DNA of 64,000 bases from Argyresthia goedartella (GCA_949825045.1 OX463836.1:9937829-10001828), one strand, 5' to 3'; numbered from the stretch's first letter, positions 10,815-22,345 are shown. Numbers and translations: made by a program. The notes: generated by a model not told the origin, from the sequence alone.

Positions 10815-11281
10815 ATATTGATTTAACTCGTTTGCGACAGCTGAAAACCTCGGACGCTTGTTTTGGAGGCATAAACGTGATTCTCTTTGGTGATCTAATG
10901 CAGTTACCACCTGTTCGAGGACATCAAGTTTTTCAACAACCAGAACACATGAAGCCAGCTACACATTTGTGGCGACAGTTCGGTCTGATTGAACTTAAAC
11001 AAAATATGCGTCAACAAGGAGACACGACATTTATAGATGTGCTTAACGCCCTTAGAGTTGGAGAAATGACGTCTAGGCATCTTGAAATTCTACTTGAAAA
11101 AGTTTCAACAGATGCGACTAATGAATTCTCAATCGAGAGTGCATTAAGAATTTACCCAACGAATGATCAGGTTGCTAGACACAACGAAAAAGTTCTCCAG
11201 AGTTTTAAGAATAAAGTGACAGTTAGTTATACAATAAAAGCACAAGACCAACTCATTGATGCTACTCGAAATCTAGGTAAC
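10815..11281 (+). pseudogene. PIF1-like helicase fragment, Helitron-type
   Basis: The open frame encodes a slice of an SF1B PIF1-family DNA helicase. It has CFGGINVILFGDLMQLPPV (Walker B/motif II and III) followed by a LWRQFGLIELKQNMRQQGDT region and KAQDQLIDATRN. In insects this arrangement is typical of the helicase of Helitron/Helentron rolling-circle transposons, although host PIF1 shares motif II. The N-terminal Walker A, the Rep/HUH nuclease and the C-terminal motifs V-VI are absent. The frame runs straight into a palindrome at 11303 and ends there. I see no start codon suited to a gene. A dead transposon piece is the best reading. Confidence 0.75.
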
Positions 11282-11302
11282 AAGGACTTCAAGGGAAGGA
11301 AC

Positions 11303-11555
11303 CAATCAGAATTTATCACCTCAAAATAAAATTATAATAAAGTTTAAGTAATTAACAAAAGAATTCAATTCAGAGTAAAAAGCGTGGGGTGCATTTTACT
11401 ACTTTTCATAACTCTCCTCTCATAGATAGTTGCCAATAGAATGGTTGTTACATTTACTTTATCAAGCACCCCACGCTGTTTACTCTGAATTGAATTATTT
11501 TGTTAATTACTTAAACTTTATTATAATTTTATTTTGAGGTGATAAATTCTGATTG
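11303..11555. repeat. Large palindrome, 90-bp arms with 73-bp loop
   Basis: 11303-11392 is the inverted copy of 11466-11555, with only about two mismatches (arm landmarks: caatcagaatttatcacctc at the outer edge and agcgtggggtgc at the inner edge). The left arm begins just after the helicase homology ends. It could be the inverted-repeat end of an element or a MITE that inserted there. Confidence 0.85.
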
Positions 11556-12586
11556 ATTGTTCGATCTTCTACTACTGTAATAAAAACTCTCTGAAATTAA
11601 AAATTATTTTCTAATTTTTAGTTCGGTTAGCTATAAAAGCGTGTTTTTTTAGTTTTTTTAAACTATTATTTATTTTTCATTTTTTAGTTCGATTTATAAA
11701 TGTATTCATTGGCATGTAGCATTTACGCATTGTGCCAATTGAACACAGATCCTAATAAAATAATCGATTGCAATTTCGTCGTAGTCGATTAAAAACGAAC
11801 ATGTTTCAAGTTTTAACTTTAACAACGTTATATGAAAATTTATGAATGTTTCGTAATATTAAAAAAAATGTCACAATAAATTATATGTTTTACTGAAATC
11901 AAAACTATCGATGACTGTTATAGTGATATAATGAATATTGCTATCCGAAACCATTGTAATATTCGATTCGATTATTTTTACACATTAGTAAAAGTACACA
12001 GGAATATTTTATCTCTGACCTTTCCCTAATCCTTCACAATCCACCATTATAAAAAAAAAGTTTTGTTTACGTTGTTCGATTACTAAAAACTGTAAAAGTG
12101 GTGAAAGTATAATTCAAAGTATAATTATTTAATTCTTTAGAGCATTTAATTTAAATTTTCCTCATAGTCGGTGTGAAAAGTTGTATGTTGTGCCACTCAT
12201 GGGAGTTAACGCTTGAATCCTTCGTTACGCTCAGGACTCTAACTTAAAATCCCGCGCTACGCTCAGGATTCTATCGTAGAATCCTTCCCTTCACTCTAGA
12301 TTCAATGAACCGCCCTCGCCGTAAATACATCATTTTGCTCCCTTGTGACACAAATAACTATTGTCGCGGTAAGTGTCTTGTTTCCGACTAACTGTACTTT
12401 GACAGCCTATAAATATATGAGACCTAAATACATGAGGCAAAGGATCACTAAACGAAACTAAGCTATCATTAAAGAACTGATTTTTCTTTACTTCACATTA
12501 TAATTCTTATTAGTTTTCAAATAATACCTCATTTAGCAAATATCGTGGAGTATTTTTGCTGGGCGCCATGACACCTCGATTTTTAA
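11556..12586. other. Non-coding repeat-like sequence
   Basis: 11620-11690 (tttttagttcgg ... agtttttttaaactatt) matches the outer right arm of the palindrome at 42825-42976. Around 12210-12300 there are short reiterations of gaatcctt and ctacgctcaggattct. No gene. Confidence 0.45.
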
Positions 12587-12979
12587 GGTTCCGTACCCAA
12601 AGAATAAAAACGGGACCCCATTACTAAGACTCCTCTGTCTGTCTGTCCGTCTGTCACCAGGCTGTACCTCATGAACCGTGATAGTTAGACAGCTGAAATT
12701 TTCCCAGATGATGTATTTCTGTTGCCGCTATAACAACAAATACTAAAAAACAGAATAAAATAAATATTTATGGGGGCTCCCATGCAACAATTCTTTCAAT
12801 ACCACATACCACATACGGTTACGTACATGGAGTGTGAAAGTAGCCGCACCAATAACTTTGTAAACAACATTTTGCTTTGTAATATCCAAACTATTCACCC
12901 CACACCATCCCTAACAATCTACGGTGGTACGGAACCCTTCGTGCGCGAGTCCGACTCGCACTTGGCCGGTTTTTATTTA
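12587..12979 (+). repeat. Dispersed repeat M5, well-preserved copy
   Basis: Runs from aaggttccgtacccaaagaa through cgggaccccattactaag, gtctgtctgtccgtctgtca, cagatgatgtatttctgttg and the gtagccgcaccaataacttt module to gcgcgagtccgactcgcact tggccggttttt. Near the end gcgagtccgactcgc is a short perfect hairpin. Other copies are at 5722, 19830, 25528, 30125 (partial) and 41938 (partial). Confidence 0.7.
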
Positions 12980-13334
12980 TCGCCATATCAAATTACATCT
13001 GTCGAGTGAGCCAACGAGGGTAACGGTTGGGCTCTGACAGACGAGCCAACAGGTCGAATCATCCGAAACACGGAAGCACCCGAAACAAATGCCACATAGC
13101 AACGGACACCCATCCAGTGCCCGTCTCAGCCAGATGTTGCTACCCGCACGATCGTTTCCGATGTGCGGATCACGGTCGACTCATAAGGTAATGGAGCTAT
13201 AAAAATATGTTTATATCTAGGTATTAAAATAACGTGCGAAATCGAATACGGCTTAGTGAAGCCGTACTGTGGTTTCCGTGTATTTATGCCCTATAACATA
13301 ACCACATATTGCAATAATATAGTAATATCGTAAC
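12980..13334. other. Unassigned moderately GC-rich sequence
   Basis: 13020-13190 is less AT-rich than its surroundings but has no long frame, and I do not recognise it. No feature called. Confidence 0.3.
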
Positions 13335-13532
13335 ATAATATTTACATACAAGCACGTTCATTTCATCTGGCCCCATACTAGGATAACCTGTGTCGTGGGA
13401 ACCAGAAACAGCGACGCCACAAAAATTTAAACTTTTTAAAATCCAAGACCTTCCATTTTTTTCCCTGGCCGGGATTCGACCCCGGGACCTCTCAGATGGG
13501 AAGCGCAGCCTTCGACCGCAACGCCACAGGTA
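13335..13532 (-). mobile_element. SINE family B copy
   Basis: Minus strand: a degraded tRNA-like head with box B ggtcgaatccc, then a short body, then the tail ggttcccacgacacaggtta tcctagtatggggcc. The tail is the family B hallmark. Confidence 0.65.
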
Positions 13533-13639
13533 CCAGGCATAGAAAACAGTTCAGGGAGTAACAAAACAGCGTAGTGAAACTGTAAAAAGTTGTTGGGACA
13601 ATATGAAGTTATTATGAATGTAGCCCCCATAATGTCCCC

Positions 13640-13880
13640 ACCGAGGAGCACAGGCCTTTACACGGTTACGAGTAAGATTAAGCCATACTCCACCACGCTG
13701 GCTCAGTGCGGGTAGATGGGTTTACGACCACTACCAACGTAGGGACCTAGAATCACTGAACGTCCGATAATGTACTTAAGGCAAATTGATTATCTCATTG
13801 GTATCTGGGTCAGGATTCGAACCTGTATCTCCTGTGTGAGAAGCAAGCGTGAAACCCATTAGACCACAGAGCTCTCATTA
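13640..13880 (-). mobile_element. SINE family C, diverged copy
   Basis: Minus strand: the head at 13790-13875 has ctaatgggtttcacgcttgc and ctcacacaggagat, then box B ggttcgaatcc. The body shows only partial similarity to the 26247-26528 copy. Confidence 0.5.
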
Positions 13881-14229
13881 TTAGAAGTTATTATAAATTG
13901 AATTAATCTTTAGAGCACTTGTGTTTTGGTTTGATATTACATTTTGATACATTCGTTTATATTTTTTATCAAATACATCAACATAATGTACGAGTAACTT
14001 AGGTACTCAGTGATAACATCTTTAAATTGGAATCGAAACTCATATTATAATTACGTACATGTGCGGATACCATTATCTGACCCATGGAGGTTATTCATAA
14101 AAACTTTTATAAACAAAACAGTTTTTTAGCCCACATTTTGCTGTTATAAGTATTTTTGGAAATCACAAACTTAGTTGTTATTTGTGCGTCAAATTTTGTT
14201 TTGTCAATTGTGTTTGTTTTGTTCACTTA

Positions 14230-14480
14230 TCCAACTAACATGTATTATTAATGTGAAAGTAGCGATGTTTGGATGTTTGTGTGTTCGTGCCTCAATCACG
14301 CTAAAACGGCTGAACGGATTTGAATGAAATTTAGCAAAGAGACAGTTTATGAGCTACATTAACATACAGGATACTTTTTATCCGACTGCACCAGAAGGAG
14401 GGTAACGTTATCTCGGTAAATGATAATTCCTAGGAACACGCAGATGAAGATGCGGGCATCAGCTAGTTTCATACAATATA
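14230..14480 (+). repeat. Dispersed-repeat-like sequence related to M7
   Basis: Contains ctaaaacggctgaacggatt and gatgaagatgcgggcatcagctagt, the style of widespread lepidopteran repeats. It is loosely similar to M7 (gctcaaacgggtagacggat), but there is no close second copy in this window. Confidence 0.35.
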
Positions 14481-14762
14481 CAGAGAGGCGGCGATGGGCT
14501 TGTTTCCTGTCACGCAAAAAGCTGATACCTATACTGGCTAAACACCGCAGGTGCAACCTAAGTAACAGAATAATATAAACAAAATAAACATAAATTAGCT
14601 TCACGTGATTTATTATACGGGTGACAGCGGTTCACTTGTTGCTGTGCCGTTATTGTATTGTGTGTTTTCTGTTCTTGTGACCTTTTTCTGTGTAAATATG
14701 TCTTTGCTGTAAATGGTTCTGTGTTACAGAAGCTCAGTATACATTTAACAATATACACTGAC

Positions 14763-14925
14763 CACCTCTTTGGCGCCGCTGTTGTGGCTCTGCCTGCCAT
14801 GCGAGAGGTCCCGGGTTCAATCACTGGCCGGGGATACAAAAAAAACGGCAACAAATATAGTTCTCACCAAGATATATTTTTCCTACCCAATATGGGTAAA
14901 TGATCACCAAAAGTTGCATAATACA
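14763..14925 (+). mobile_element. SINE family B head joined to an M1-type tail
   Basis: 14763-14838 is a family B tRNA-like head (box B ggttcaatcac). Instead of the B tail it continues as aacaaatatagttctcacca and tttttcctacccaatatggg. That sequence belongs to the right part of the M1-type elements at 20640-20830 and 22120-22200. Confidence 0.5.
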
Positions 14926-15130
14926 GTATTTGTTAAAAATGGCGATACTTTCCAGTCTCATTAAGCGATGCCTTCACGCCAGTTATACAAAAGTCACGTG
15001 TGTACACTTATTCAGCTATTAGCTGGGAAAGACTATTCTGACAGCACATATTGCTGTGTGTAGAGTATCACAGATTCCACAGTAACCAGCTTATTAGGGT
15101 TCCATCTTAGAAGTCAAAACAAAAACATAA

Positions 15131-15258
15131 AACATGAACACTTACATACAGGCACAAACATTGCTTCTGGCCCCAAACTAGGATACCTTGTGTCGTGGGA
15201 ACCAGAAGAGATAGAAGATATCACAAACAAGTTAACATCCAAGACCTGTTTTTTTTAA
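15131..15258 (-). mobile_element. SINE family B tail fragment
   Basis: Only the 3' part is present: the complement of ggttcccacgacacaaggta tcctagtttggggcc. The head is missing, which is an unusual truncation for a SINE copy. Confidence 0.5.
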
Positions 15259-15345
15259 AACTTTTTTGTGAATATGTATGTAGGTATATTTATTTTTTCT
15301 ATCAACGTATGTAAGATATTTACTTCTACCTTTATTTACAGGACA

Positions 15346-15660
15346 ATGCCATTTAAAATTATTTCAACGTGTCGCAAGGGTAAAACGGAACTGTGCATAG
15401 TACCCTCTAGTTGGGAAACTAATAGTAAACTGGAATGGCCAAAGCATAACGCAGAAGTGTTAAGCAAAAATAGTTGTACCTGGGGAAGATGCCTGGCTAA
15501 CCATGGACTGTAAATTAAAGAGGACGTTTTTAAACAACTATAATGAAGCGGAAGATAAATTGGCAAAAATGCTTCATTAAACGGATACTGATGATATCGA
15601 CGTGGAAATCTCAAGACAGCACCGGCAACGTTTGAATAATTCTATTGAGATGGAGATTCA
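15346..15660 (+). pseudogene. Decayed DUF4806-type N-terminal coding exon
   Basis: A start follows an acceptor-like tttacag. The frame reads MPFKIISTCRKGKTEL, CIVPSSWETN and WPKHNAEVLSK. A frameshift near 15480 gives MDCKLKRTFLNNYNEAEDKL, then a stop at about 15580, then TDTDDIDVEISRQHRQR. The pattern (VPxxWE, WP, CxLKR, a YxEAE segment, then an acidic DTD stretch) is the layout I know from insect proteins with a C-terminal DUF4806 domain. The DUF4806 domain itself is not visible here. The stop and frameshift indicate a pseudogene or the relic of an element carrying such a gene. Confidence 0.5.
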
Positions 15661-15679
15661 TTATCAATTTCCGAGTTCA

Positions 15680-16640
15680 CAACAGACTTTTTCATTTTTT
15701 TATACTCCCGTAAACATTTTCTGCGGATCCCACCCGTTCTTTTCCTATTTTTCCACTTCATTTTATCCATTTTCATCTAACCAAGTCCAACGCTTTATAA
15801 CCAGCTAATTGCTGTATAATAAAAAAACTATCCACTTAATGCTGCATAAGAGAGATTTTATTTACTATTACCCAGCACTACGCTGATTTAATTAACCATG
15901 ATAACCATTAAATCAGCAGTTGAATAAATGTGAAATAGTATACTATAATTCAGATTGTAGCTTCGGACAACCACCCTTAGTGAGCTATAAGCTAATTTTA
16001 TAGCTTAATGTCGGTTGTAAGACCCCTTATATAGCTTTAAAAATTATGTAGTGCAGAAAGCTTAATAACGTCTGAATAAGGGTCCTTAAATTGTTGTTAC
16101 TAAGCATTAAGAATAAACATGATCTTTTATCAGACATTAATAAGCTTATTGCTGAATACAGATAGACCATTGCTTAATACAGATTTAGACTGACTCCAGA
16201 GCTATTACTGAGACAATATACATATTTAAGCTGAGTATTGTGCCACAGTCGGATCTTTATTTTGCTTGGATGTTGCCTGGGGTGTTTATGTTTATTGGAA
16301 ATAAAGCAGTGAATTTATTTGTATATATTACTTCTGATAGCTTTCAACCGATTTATAATACTTCCACGTGAGAATACTTATAACTCGATAAAAACAAATC
16401 TGATACGCCATTCATCCATTTATTTCTTAGCAATTTAATGGAGGAAATACATGTTGCATAAATTCTAAACACGAAATAGTGCGATAGCATAATTCCACTG
16501 GCATGACGAAGACTTATCGATAAATATTAATATATACTTAACTGTTAAATAATAGTTTTTCCTAATTTCCCAGTGATTTATTTAAGAAAGCACTGCAGTA
16601 CAAATTTTTATTTTAGTAATGTCTTGCACTATTTTATTAA
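15680..16640. other. AT-rich sequence without recognised genes
   Basis: Contains short hairpins, for example gctgatttaat opposite attaaatcagc at 15891-15926, but no gene or clear dispersed repeat. Confidence 0.35.
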
Positions 16641-16649
16641 AATATAATT

Positions 16650-16935
16650 AGCTGGCCATATATTGGGCAATGATATACCCATAATTATGAACAACTTTCC
16701 CCAAGAAACATATGGTCGTAAACGAAAAAATATTTTGGGTCTCCCCTAGTAACCTGTAATCAGCTGATCGGGTCAATGTACTGTGGGAAAAAAAATATTT
16801 TTCCGACTTCTGAGCTAAAAATAGCACCTTCGCCGCTTGATTTTGGGTTCTCAGGCTTTTTACGAACCTCGCCACAACCCTCGCCTCGAGCTCGTGGGAA
16901 ATGTACTATTTCATTTGCAGTCATATGTTCTTTGG
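16650..16935. mobile_element. MITE family M4, copy with an internal insertion
   Basis: Shares cccaagaaacatatggtcg and atcagctgatcgggtcaatg with the copy at 2643-2895, and ends in catttgcagtcatatgttct. About 80 bp near 16815-16895 has no counterpart in the other copies. Confidence 0.55.
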
Positions 16936-16939
16936 GAAA

Positions 16940-17478
16940 GTTATGCGATAGAAAAAAGATTCCTACATGTTCTTAAATTGTTTGATATATCGTTTACTCT
17001 GTTTTGCATATTGATTGCTGTAATATTATGGTTTTCTTGTTGTAATACTAGTAAATCACATGCAAATCTCTCAATTCGGATTCCAATTAGCTTTACCAAC
17101 TGCGCATATGGTGGTGGTAACATACCATATAGTTAGTTTATTTATTTTCCTCATATAGAACGATATAACCATAGCTAATCGTAATAATTCAGTTAATTTA
17201 TCTACCTTGTAGGAAGTTATTTCCTAACAAAATACAAAAACATTTATGTCACCCAAAAATACAGTGCTTTTTTATGCGAAGATGTAATCATAGAAATATA
17301 ACAAGCGGTGACAAATGATCCCATGAAAACTGTGCGGTGTGACCATATGTGGCAGTTTCCTGCCTTTTTGGCAGTATTAGTGCAATAGATCTAGCAGATT
17401 ATGCTGACGTACCTATTATGGAAGTGGCAGTTTTTGGCAGTATTTCATGGATTTGAAATATAAGGGAAACAATTGCTC
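16940..17478. other. Unassigned AT-rich sequence
   Basis: No gene or repeat recognised. A short tandem echo of ggcagttttt/gcctttttggcagtatt occurs at 17350-17450. Confidence 0.3.
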
Positions 17479-17488
17479 AATTATAAAA

Positions 17489-17743
17489 GGCTAGTATTTA
17501 ATCGCACATCAAAAATAATGATTTTCACAAAAAAAGGATCAGCAAAAACACTTTTTATGTTTTAAGTATTTTTTGTTTTTCTTAAATGTTCAACCTAATA
17601 CGAAGTTAATATAATAATTAATAGTTAATATAATAATTAATTAATATTTTGCCCTGATTTTTGCTGTGAAAACCCGTATATTTGCTGTGCAAATCAGTAT
17701 TATTGATGTGTAATATTTACAGTTTTTACAGTTTAATATTTCC
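17489..17743 (+). mobile_element. hAT-like MITE, family M1
   Basis: Starts ggctagtatttaatcgcaca and ends tttaatatttcc. It is bracketed by aattataaaa at 17479-17488 and 17744-17753, a direct repeat that covers an 8-bp hAT-type duplication. The G+C core is partly replaced by reiterated aatataataattaa. Confidence 0.7.
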
Positions 17744-17993
17744 AATTATAAAATGGCAAAATGTGCTCCACACCACAGATTAAGTCCCCTGAGTAAAAGT
17801 CCTCTTTAGTTACTTAAGTATTCATTTTAATTAGTAACTACCTATAACGATGCACATTTGATTTGATTACTTTTATATCTGACTTCCTCGAAACACAATT
17901 TATGTAAATCCAATATTTGGATGATATAAAAATACCTCTTCTCAATTTTTGTGGACTAGACAAGTTTAATGACATCGCACTGAAACTTTATGT

Positions 17994-18130
17994 CTAGTAT
18001 TTAATCGCACATCAAAAATACTGATTTGCACTGCAAAAAAGGACCAGCAAAAACACTTTTATGTGTACTAAAGTTTATCTTTTAAGTATTTTTTGTTGTC
18101 CTCACATGTTCAACCTGATGACCCTGATTT
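17994..18130 (+). mobile_element. MITE family M1, left-half fragment
   Basis: Begins gtatttaatcgcacatcaaa and continues through atgttcaacctgatg, then breaks off just before the hairpin at 18140. Confidence 0.55.
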
Positions 18131-18139
18131 CCTGAACCT

Positions 18140-18218
18140 GATTCATGGTTTGGTTGGACCTACCAACCAAACCATGAATCGATTTTGATGATTCATGGTT
18201 TGGTTGGTAGGTCCAATA
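18140..18218. repeat. Perfect 18-bp hairpin plus a third direct copy
   Basis: gattcatggtttggttgg (18140-18157) and its exact complement (18163-18180) surround a 5-base loop. The same word appears again in direct orientation from 18190. Confidence 0.85.
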
Positions 18219-18774
18219 TGGTACATTGTATCAAACATGATTCAGCGCTTTTTGAAAAAATCAACAAAAACAAAAAATATATACACAGATGACGTTTTGG
18301 CCCGTTCAGCCAAAGTTTTGATGAGGACTTTTCATTATATAAACATCATTTGCATCCTGACCGCGGAAGAAGAAATAGGGCTTGTGCTTGAAGTCGTTTT
18401 TTGGTGAACTTGGTGAATTATTGTATTTTCCACTTAGAAGAAGACTTAAGGTTTTCAAGTTTCTGTTGCTCAGATTTCTAGTTGCACAATTCAGTTTTCT
18501 TGTCAGACAAAGCCAGTTTTTAAAGTAGTTTGTCGCGCAATCAGCAATTTTTCAGGCAAAATAAGTATTCTTGTAAATACTCTTAATAAAGCTGGCGTTT
18601 TTTCGTCATTCTATTCGTCGCGTGAGGCACTATTTGGCTGGTTTTCATCCTATAACATGACGGCTCCACTGACCCTTCACTATGTCTACAGATCGACCAA
18701 TCAGGGCTGGCCCAGTGTCGCATCATAACAATATACCAATCGCATTCCAGCCTTTTTTAGCCTTTTTTAGTTAG

Positions 18775-19149
18775 TTCATCAACTAACGCGTTAGATACTA
18801 TCTACAGATAGTAAACCAGACCGACAGGGTTTAGAATTTACGTTTCTTTTGTTCTTACATGTCAACCTTACACGAAGACTATTCGGGGGCTTCGCTGCAG
18901 TCGCTTCGATGCAGCTTTGCCCCCTCTAGTCTTCACCTAAGCTACCGCAGTGTTTGCCCTGGTATTTCGTTTGCAATTCAAGTTTAAACCAGTTTACTAT
19001 TTAACGGTTTCTACCATTAGTTTATCAACTGACGCGTCATATAGTAAGCAGGACGCTACAGTTTACTATCTGTCGATAGTTGACCAACTAACGAGGAAAA
19101 AAACGTTAGTTTATCAACTAACGGTTTTGACAATCTTACTTACGTGACA
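18775..19149. mobile_element. Family M2 element, left end truncated
   Basis: Has the M2 core (caaccttacacgaag, gggggcttcgctgcag, accgcagtgtttgccctgg), repeated gttagtttatcaactaac blocks and the right end ggttttgacaatcttac. The left terminal repeat is missing. Confidence 0.6.
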
Positions 19150-19261
19150 TTTCGATTAATTTGATTAATCAATGTTTTTAAGCAACATGCCCTCACTAAC
19201 AGGCCAAGCCTGACACCCGTCAAGCACCGTGCTGTCCTTTATACTGTACACTAATTATTAT

Positions 19262-19680
19262 TATTTTTATCTACACACGTATCATAAACCCTCTTTACTG
19301 CGTACAAAAACCTCACGTTACGATCAGCTAAATGTTAAACTACTTGGTAAAAACTCATTTCTTATCTGAAAAATTACACCATAATGTGTAGTTTTTCTAC
19401 ATATTATGGCATTCAAATTTCGAACACCGACGCCCGCCTGCGTGCCGCCCCTAGTTTATCTGTGAAGTTAGTACTACAGAACAAGCTAAACAACTGCAGA
19501 GCCACAATGCCGGGCAAACATGCGGTTCCTGAAAACATCAAAGAGAGATTATGATATGTGTGTAGATAAACTAGTGTAAGTATCTGTACATAATTAGGCA
19601 TTAATACTCGAGAGTGGGTTTATGTGTTTCATAATAATATCACTCCATTATGTAGCAGTCACATAAACTACTATTACAGC
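19262..19680 (+). mobile_element. Foldback element family M3
   Basis: Runs from tatctacacacgtatcataa to the inverted partner near 19545-19570, then the distal tgtacataattaggcattaa and tatgtagcagtcacataaac parts. It is the best single copy for defining the family. Confidence 0.65.
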
Positions 19681-19829
19681 TTTAAAGTATTAGCACAGAG
19701 TCCATTACTCAAGCTAGGAAGACGCAGCAAACGTACCAACATAGTGTATCATAAGATCTCTAATCGTCATCACATCACTCACGTTCTTTAACAGACTTCA
19801 AAAAGGGGGAGTTTCCAATTCGACTGTTT

Positions 19830-20232
19830 TTAGGGTTCCGTACCCGAAGGGTCCCAAACGGGACCCTATTACTAAGCCTCCGCTATCCCTCCGTCCGTCG
19901 GTCCGTCTGTCACCAGGCCGTATATCATAAACCGTGATAGCTAGACAGATTAAATTTTCACAGATGATGTATTTCTGTTGCCGCTACAACAACAAATACT
20001 AAAAAACAGAGGAAAATAAATATTTAAGGGGGCTCCCATACAACAATTATTTCAAATACAAACTTAAGAATGCACCTGGTTACGTAAATGGAGTGTGAAA
20101 GTAGCCGCACCAATAGCTTTGTAAACAACATTTTGCTATGTAAAATCCAAACTATTTACTCCACACCATCCCTGCCATTATACGGTGGTACGGAACCCTT
20201 CGTGCGCGAGACTCGTACTTGGCCGGTTTTTT
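19830..20232 (+). repeat. Dispersed repeat M5
   Basis: Full set of landmarks from gggttccgtacccgaagggt to cgtacttggccggttttttt, including the M6-like internal module (gcacctggttacgtaaatgg then gtagccgcaccaatagcttt). Confidence 0.7.
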
Positions 20233-20569
20233 TAATTTTGTTACGCGATTATCACGTCAATTATGAATCGATTTTGATGATTCTTGTTTTCATCGGTAGG
20301 TCATACTTCAGAGGTGGTTCCATATAAATTTAAGCAAAATTGATTAAGAGCTCTTTTAAAAAAATCAACAAAAACAAAACATTACACGGTGATGTTTTGG
20401 TTTGTGGTTCCCTTCAGCAAAAGTTTTGACACGGTTAGTTCGCATACATACGGGGTGCTTACGGCGTCTACTTCTACGTAGTGTGGTCTGTGTAAAAGAA
20501 AGTCAGTAAAATTAGTCAACAATCAAAGAAACATAATTAAGTAGGCTATGATAATTATAAGGCTATTCT

Positions 20570-20830
20570 TTTCTACTGATTTTCACAGCAAAAATAATCA
20601 GCAAAAACACTATAAACACTTTTTATGTTTTAAGTATTTTTGTTGTTCTTAAATGTTCAACCTCATACGAAGTATAAAGGGGCTTCGTTTCGCTCACCCC
20701 CTTTACCCTTCACCTAAGCTACCGCAGTATTTTGCCCTGATATTTTTTGAACTTTTGGTGTTCATTTATCCATTTTGGGTAGGAAAAAAATATATTGGTG
20801 ATCATTATATTTGTTGCCAATTTAAAGAAC
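20570..20830 (+). mobile_element. M1-type element with tttacccattttgggta-like right part
   Basis: Left part has gattttcacagcaaaaataa; the middle has the cttcgtttcgctcacc core; the right part has cttttggtgttcatttatcc and ttttgggtaggaaaaaaata. A separated M1 right end (ttattgatgtgcagtttaat) lies at 20985-21016. Confidence 0.55.
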
Positions 20831-21109
20831 GGTTTAGTTGAATGGCTCTGGTAAGGTATTTAAGTAAGTGCCCTATAACGATGAACGGTCAGGTACCTAT
20901 AACAAAATGGCCGACAAACTACTGCTCCGGGGCAACGATTTTTAACTCCTCTTAATTTTGAGTCATTGTCAGTGCTGTGCAAATCAGTATTATTGATGTG
21001 CAGTTTAATATTTCCCCTCTTAAATTCATATATTTTAAAAAAATACAGCCCTGTAATATCTAATGTTATCAAAATAGCAAAATGGTAGACAATTCAATAT
21101 AGTATGCAC

Positions 21110-21358
21110 GACCCGAATGGCCGAGTCGGCAGTGACCCTGATACGAAGCCAAGGGTCCCGGGTTTGAATCCCGGTGGGGGCTAATATTTGTTTGAAGAAA
21201 ACGGATGTTTGAACCCTATTCATGGTTGTTGATCTATCAAAGTATAATATTTATCTATACAAGAATGTGCATCGTTGTCTAGTACCCAAGATACAGGGAA
21301 TCCTAGTTTGGGGCTAGATCAATGTGTGTAAATAGTGTCCAAGGTATTAAAAAAAAAT
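21110..21358 (+). mobile_element. SINE family A
   Basis: Box A tggccgagtcgg and box B ggtttgaatcc lie in a tRNA-like head. The body and the tail tcctagtttggggctagatc follow, ending in ggtattaaaaaaaa. Confidence 0.8.
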
Positions 21359-21359
21359 T

Positions 21360-22115
21360 TAGAATGAATACAGGCTATTCAAAATGATATGCACTTCTGC
21401 GAATGAGGGCGCAAATGTAATTTCGTTACATTTGCATATTTGCTCGCGTCATCCAATACCGTTTATTAAAATTCCGTTTCGAAAGAGTGGAATAACTAGA
21501 ATGACAGGGAGTAATTTTATTAACAAGAAAACTACATTAAACAGGTAACAACTGTGGTTCTGGCACTCTGGTCGGGAAATGGAGTGCGAGATGCAGTGTT
21601 TTGTTCGTTTCTTTGAAAATCTATAGAGAAAAAAGCTAAAATTACAATTTTATCTACAACGATGCTTAGTTCATGCAAATTAGCGTTTAATACTATAAGT
21701 ACCCATCTATAAGACTGTATTTGTAAATGTCTATGCTGTGGAACAACAATAATAAACATGTGTTTTATGTCCCAATAAAGCTTTTAAGAAAGGGGAATAA
21801 TAGCGATTGACCATGAACAGCGGAATTCCTGAAATAACCGAAAAAACACTGAATTGCGCGAAAAAATTACTAAATTTTACAAAAAAAAAAGTTTTAATGG
21901 TTTAGCCCACCTTATTGGCTACATAAAGACTGTCTGGGCGAAGTGGTGGGTAAGGGTAGGTGAGGGATGCGGGGTGTGAAGGTTTGTGTCGTTGCTGAAT
22001 CTGGTGCTCACAATACAAAGTGTCCTTGAGTGGGGCCAGAAGCCATAAAAGTGCCTGTAGATGTGATGTCGATGTCTACAGAAGAAGCTTTGTACAACCG
22101 CAGGGCATAGGTAGG
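21360..22115. other. Unassigned sequence
   Basis: No recognised gene. Holds a small palindrome gcaaatgtaat/attacatttgc at about 21412-21438. Confidence 0.3.
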
Positions 22116-22119
22116 TATT

Positions 22120-22345
22120 ACTATGGCAACAAATATATTGATCACCAAAATATTTTTTTCCTACCCAAAATGGATAAATGAACACCAAAAGTTGCAAAAA
22201 ATATCACGGCAAAATACTGCGGCAGCTTAGGTGGAGGGTAAAGGGGGTGAGCGAAGCGAAACCCCCTTTATCCTTCGTGTTAGGTTGAACATGTTAGAAC
22301 AACAAAAACTACTTAAAACATAAACTTAAGTACACAAAACATGAA
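22120..22345 (-). mobile_element. M1-type element, minus orientation
   Basis: Contains ccaaaatggataaatgaaca, then the core gggggtgagcgaagcg and cttcgtgttaggttgaacat, then aaaacataaacttaagtaca. It is the mirror of 20640-20830. Confidence 0.6.

Noticed and set aside
21110..21185. tRNA gene
   Set aside because: Box A and box B are present, but the stretch cannot be separated from a repeated 250-bp body and tail, and the same head recurs in many copies; SINE head.
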